From Methanobacteriota archaeon (GTDB taxonomy: Archaea > Thermoplasmatota > Thermoplasmata > SG8-5 > JACRNV01): a stretch of DNA of 64,000 bases. A model generated the notes under the pieces. The model was not told where the DNA came from. It did not search any database and saw only the letters and a list, made by a program, of their open reading frames with translations. The stretch covers positions 17,924 to 81,923 of the forward strand of contig JACRNV010000059.1 of the NCBI GenBank assembly GCA_016214785.1, written 5' to 3'. The position numbers and the translations under genes are program-made. Below, one piece after another: positions 63,867 to 64,000 of this stretch (within the stretch, counting starts at the first letter, position 1; each line of letters begins with the position of its first letter).

Positions 63867-63939
63867 ATCCCGAAATAACTTCCGCTTCGGGATGCGGGGT
63901 CATAATGACCGACGAGATGACCCCGAAGGCATGCGGAAG
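63867..63939 (+). promoter_or_regulatory. Two overlapping hairpins at the start of the probable transposase
   Basis: ATCCCGAA (63867-63874) pairs with TTCGGGAT (63886-63893). Alternatively CTTCCGC (63879-63885) pairs with GCGGAAG (63933-63939) and GGGGTCAT (63896-63903) with ATGACCCC (63917-63924). The second structure buries the ATG at 63931. The two structures share bases and exclude each other. Confidence 0.6.
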
Positions 63940-64000
63940 CTGAACAAGCGGAAGGTTCGGTGGATCGTCAAGGAGATGGGTAAACGCGAACTGACGGCCC
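63931..64000 (+). CDS. 5' end of a probable IS transposase/integrase (partial)
   Basis: Only 23 codons are visible: MRKLNKRKVRWIVKEMGKRELTA. This basic LNKRKVRWIV.EM start resembles the N-terminal helix-turn-helix of archaeal IS481/IS-type transposases with an integrase core, but the fragment is too short to be sure. The start lies inside a long hairpin, as in several insertion sequences that block translation of read-through mRNA. The far end of the element is outside the window. Confidence 0.5.
   Translation, partial: MRKLNKRKVRWIVKEMGKRELTA

Overview
This window is a GC-rich archaeal chromosome segment. The archaeal assignment rests on TATA-box promoters lying about 25 nt before many start codons (several genes look leaderless), fibrillarin, Cbf5, Dph2, RtcB, an EMC3/DUF106 protein next to cytidylate kinase and Cbf5, an archaeal-type LeuRS, an archaeal phosphopantoate-beta-alanine ligase, type IV pilins with the GVSPVIATILM leader, and uL16/L10e. 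A mesophilic euryarchaeote, probably of the Thermoplasmatota, is my inference (MutS-MutL pair, FtsZ, EndoQ, HVO_0476-type protein, high GC). No CRISPR array and no rRNA operon were seen.

Layout. (1) 1-3.7 kb: end of a membrane protein, endonuclease Q, then three AT-rich, probably acquired genes. (2) 3.7-8.1 kb: TldD/TldE protease pair, a glycosyltransferase and a methyltransferase. (3) 8.3-24.1 kb: a peptide-type ABC transporter locus with greatly enlarged parts. It holds a 2202-residue membrane-anchored binding protein, an OppC-type permease with a roughly 440-residue extracellular insertion, and an OppD-type ATPase with a roughly 130-residue insertion. It continues through two small membrane proteins into a CoA biosynthesis gene and a frameshifted flavin disulfide reductase. 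(4) 24.2-31.8 kb: RtcB, a secreted protein, MutS-MutL (endonuclease-type MutL) and a winged-helix regulator. (5) 31.8-38.1 kb: a 117-bp paired-hairpin repeat, a radical SAM protein, a TPR protein, two type IV pilins, and three adjacent RecA/KaiC-like proteins of which only one keeps a normal Walker A motif. (6) 38.2-51.8 kb: LeuRS, fibrillarin, a frameshifted phosphotransferase, a DUF373 protein, a tRNA-Ser(GCU) locus surrounded by duplications, nitroreductase, a VIT1/CCC1-like protein, OMP decarboxylase, the EMC3-cmk-cbf5 cluster, a second copy of the 117-bp repeat, a methyltransferase and a Pop5-like protein. (7) 51.8-64 kb: FtsZ, Dph2, MfnA, a PEP-synthase-like pseudoenzyme, a 2022-residue beta-helix/propeller surface protein, L10e and the 5' end of a probable transposase with overlapping hairpins.

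Functional links. MfnA-type decarboxylases can make beta-alanine, the co-substrate of the phosphopantoate-beta-alanine ligase encoded at the end of the transporter cluster. MutS, MutL and EndoQ together suggest an active mesophile-style DNA repair set. Cell-surface investment is high: two proteins of more than 2000 residues, two pilins and several anchored or secreted proteins.

The best candidates for undescribed biology are the enlarged peptide-transport apparatus, the 117-bp four-arm repeat, the DUF373/tRNA-Ser duplication hotspot, the one-active-plus-two-degenerate KaiC-like trio beside the pilins, and the catalytically stripped PEP-synthase homologue.
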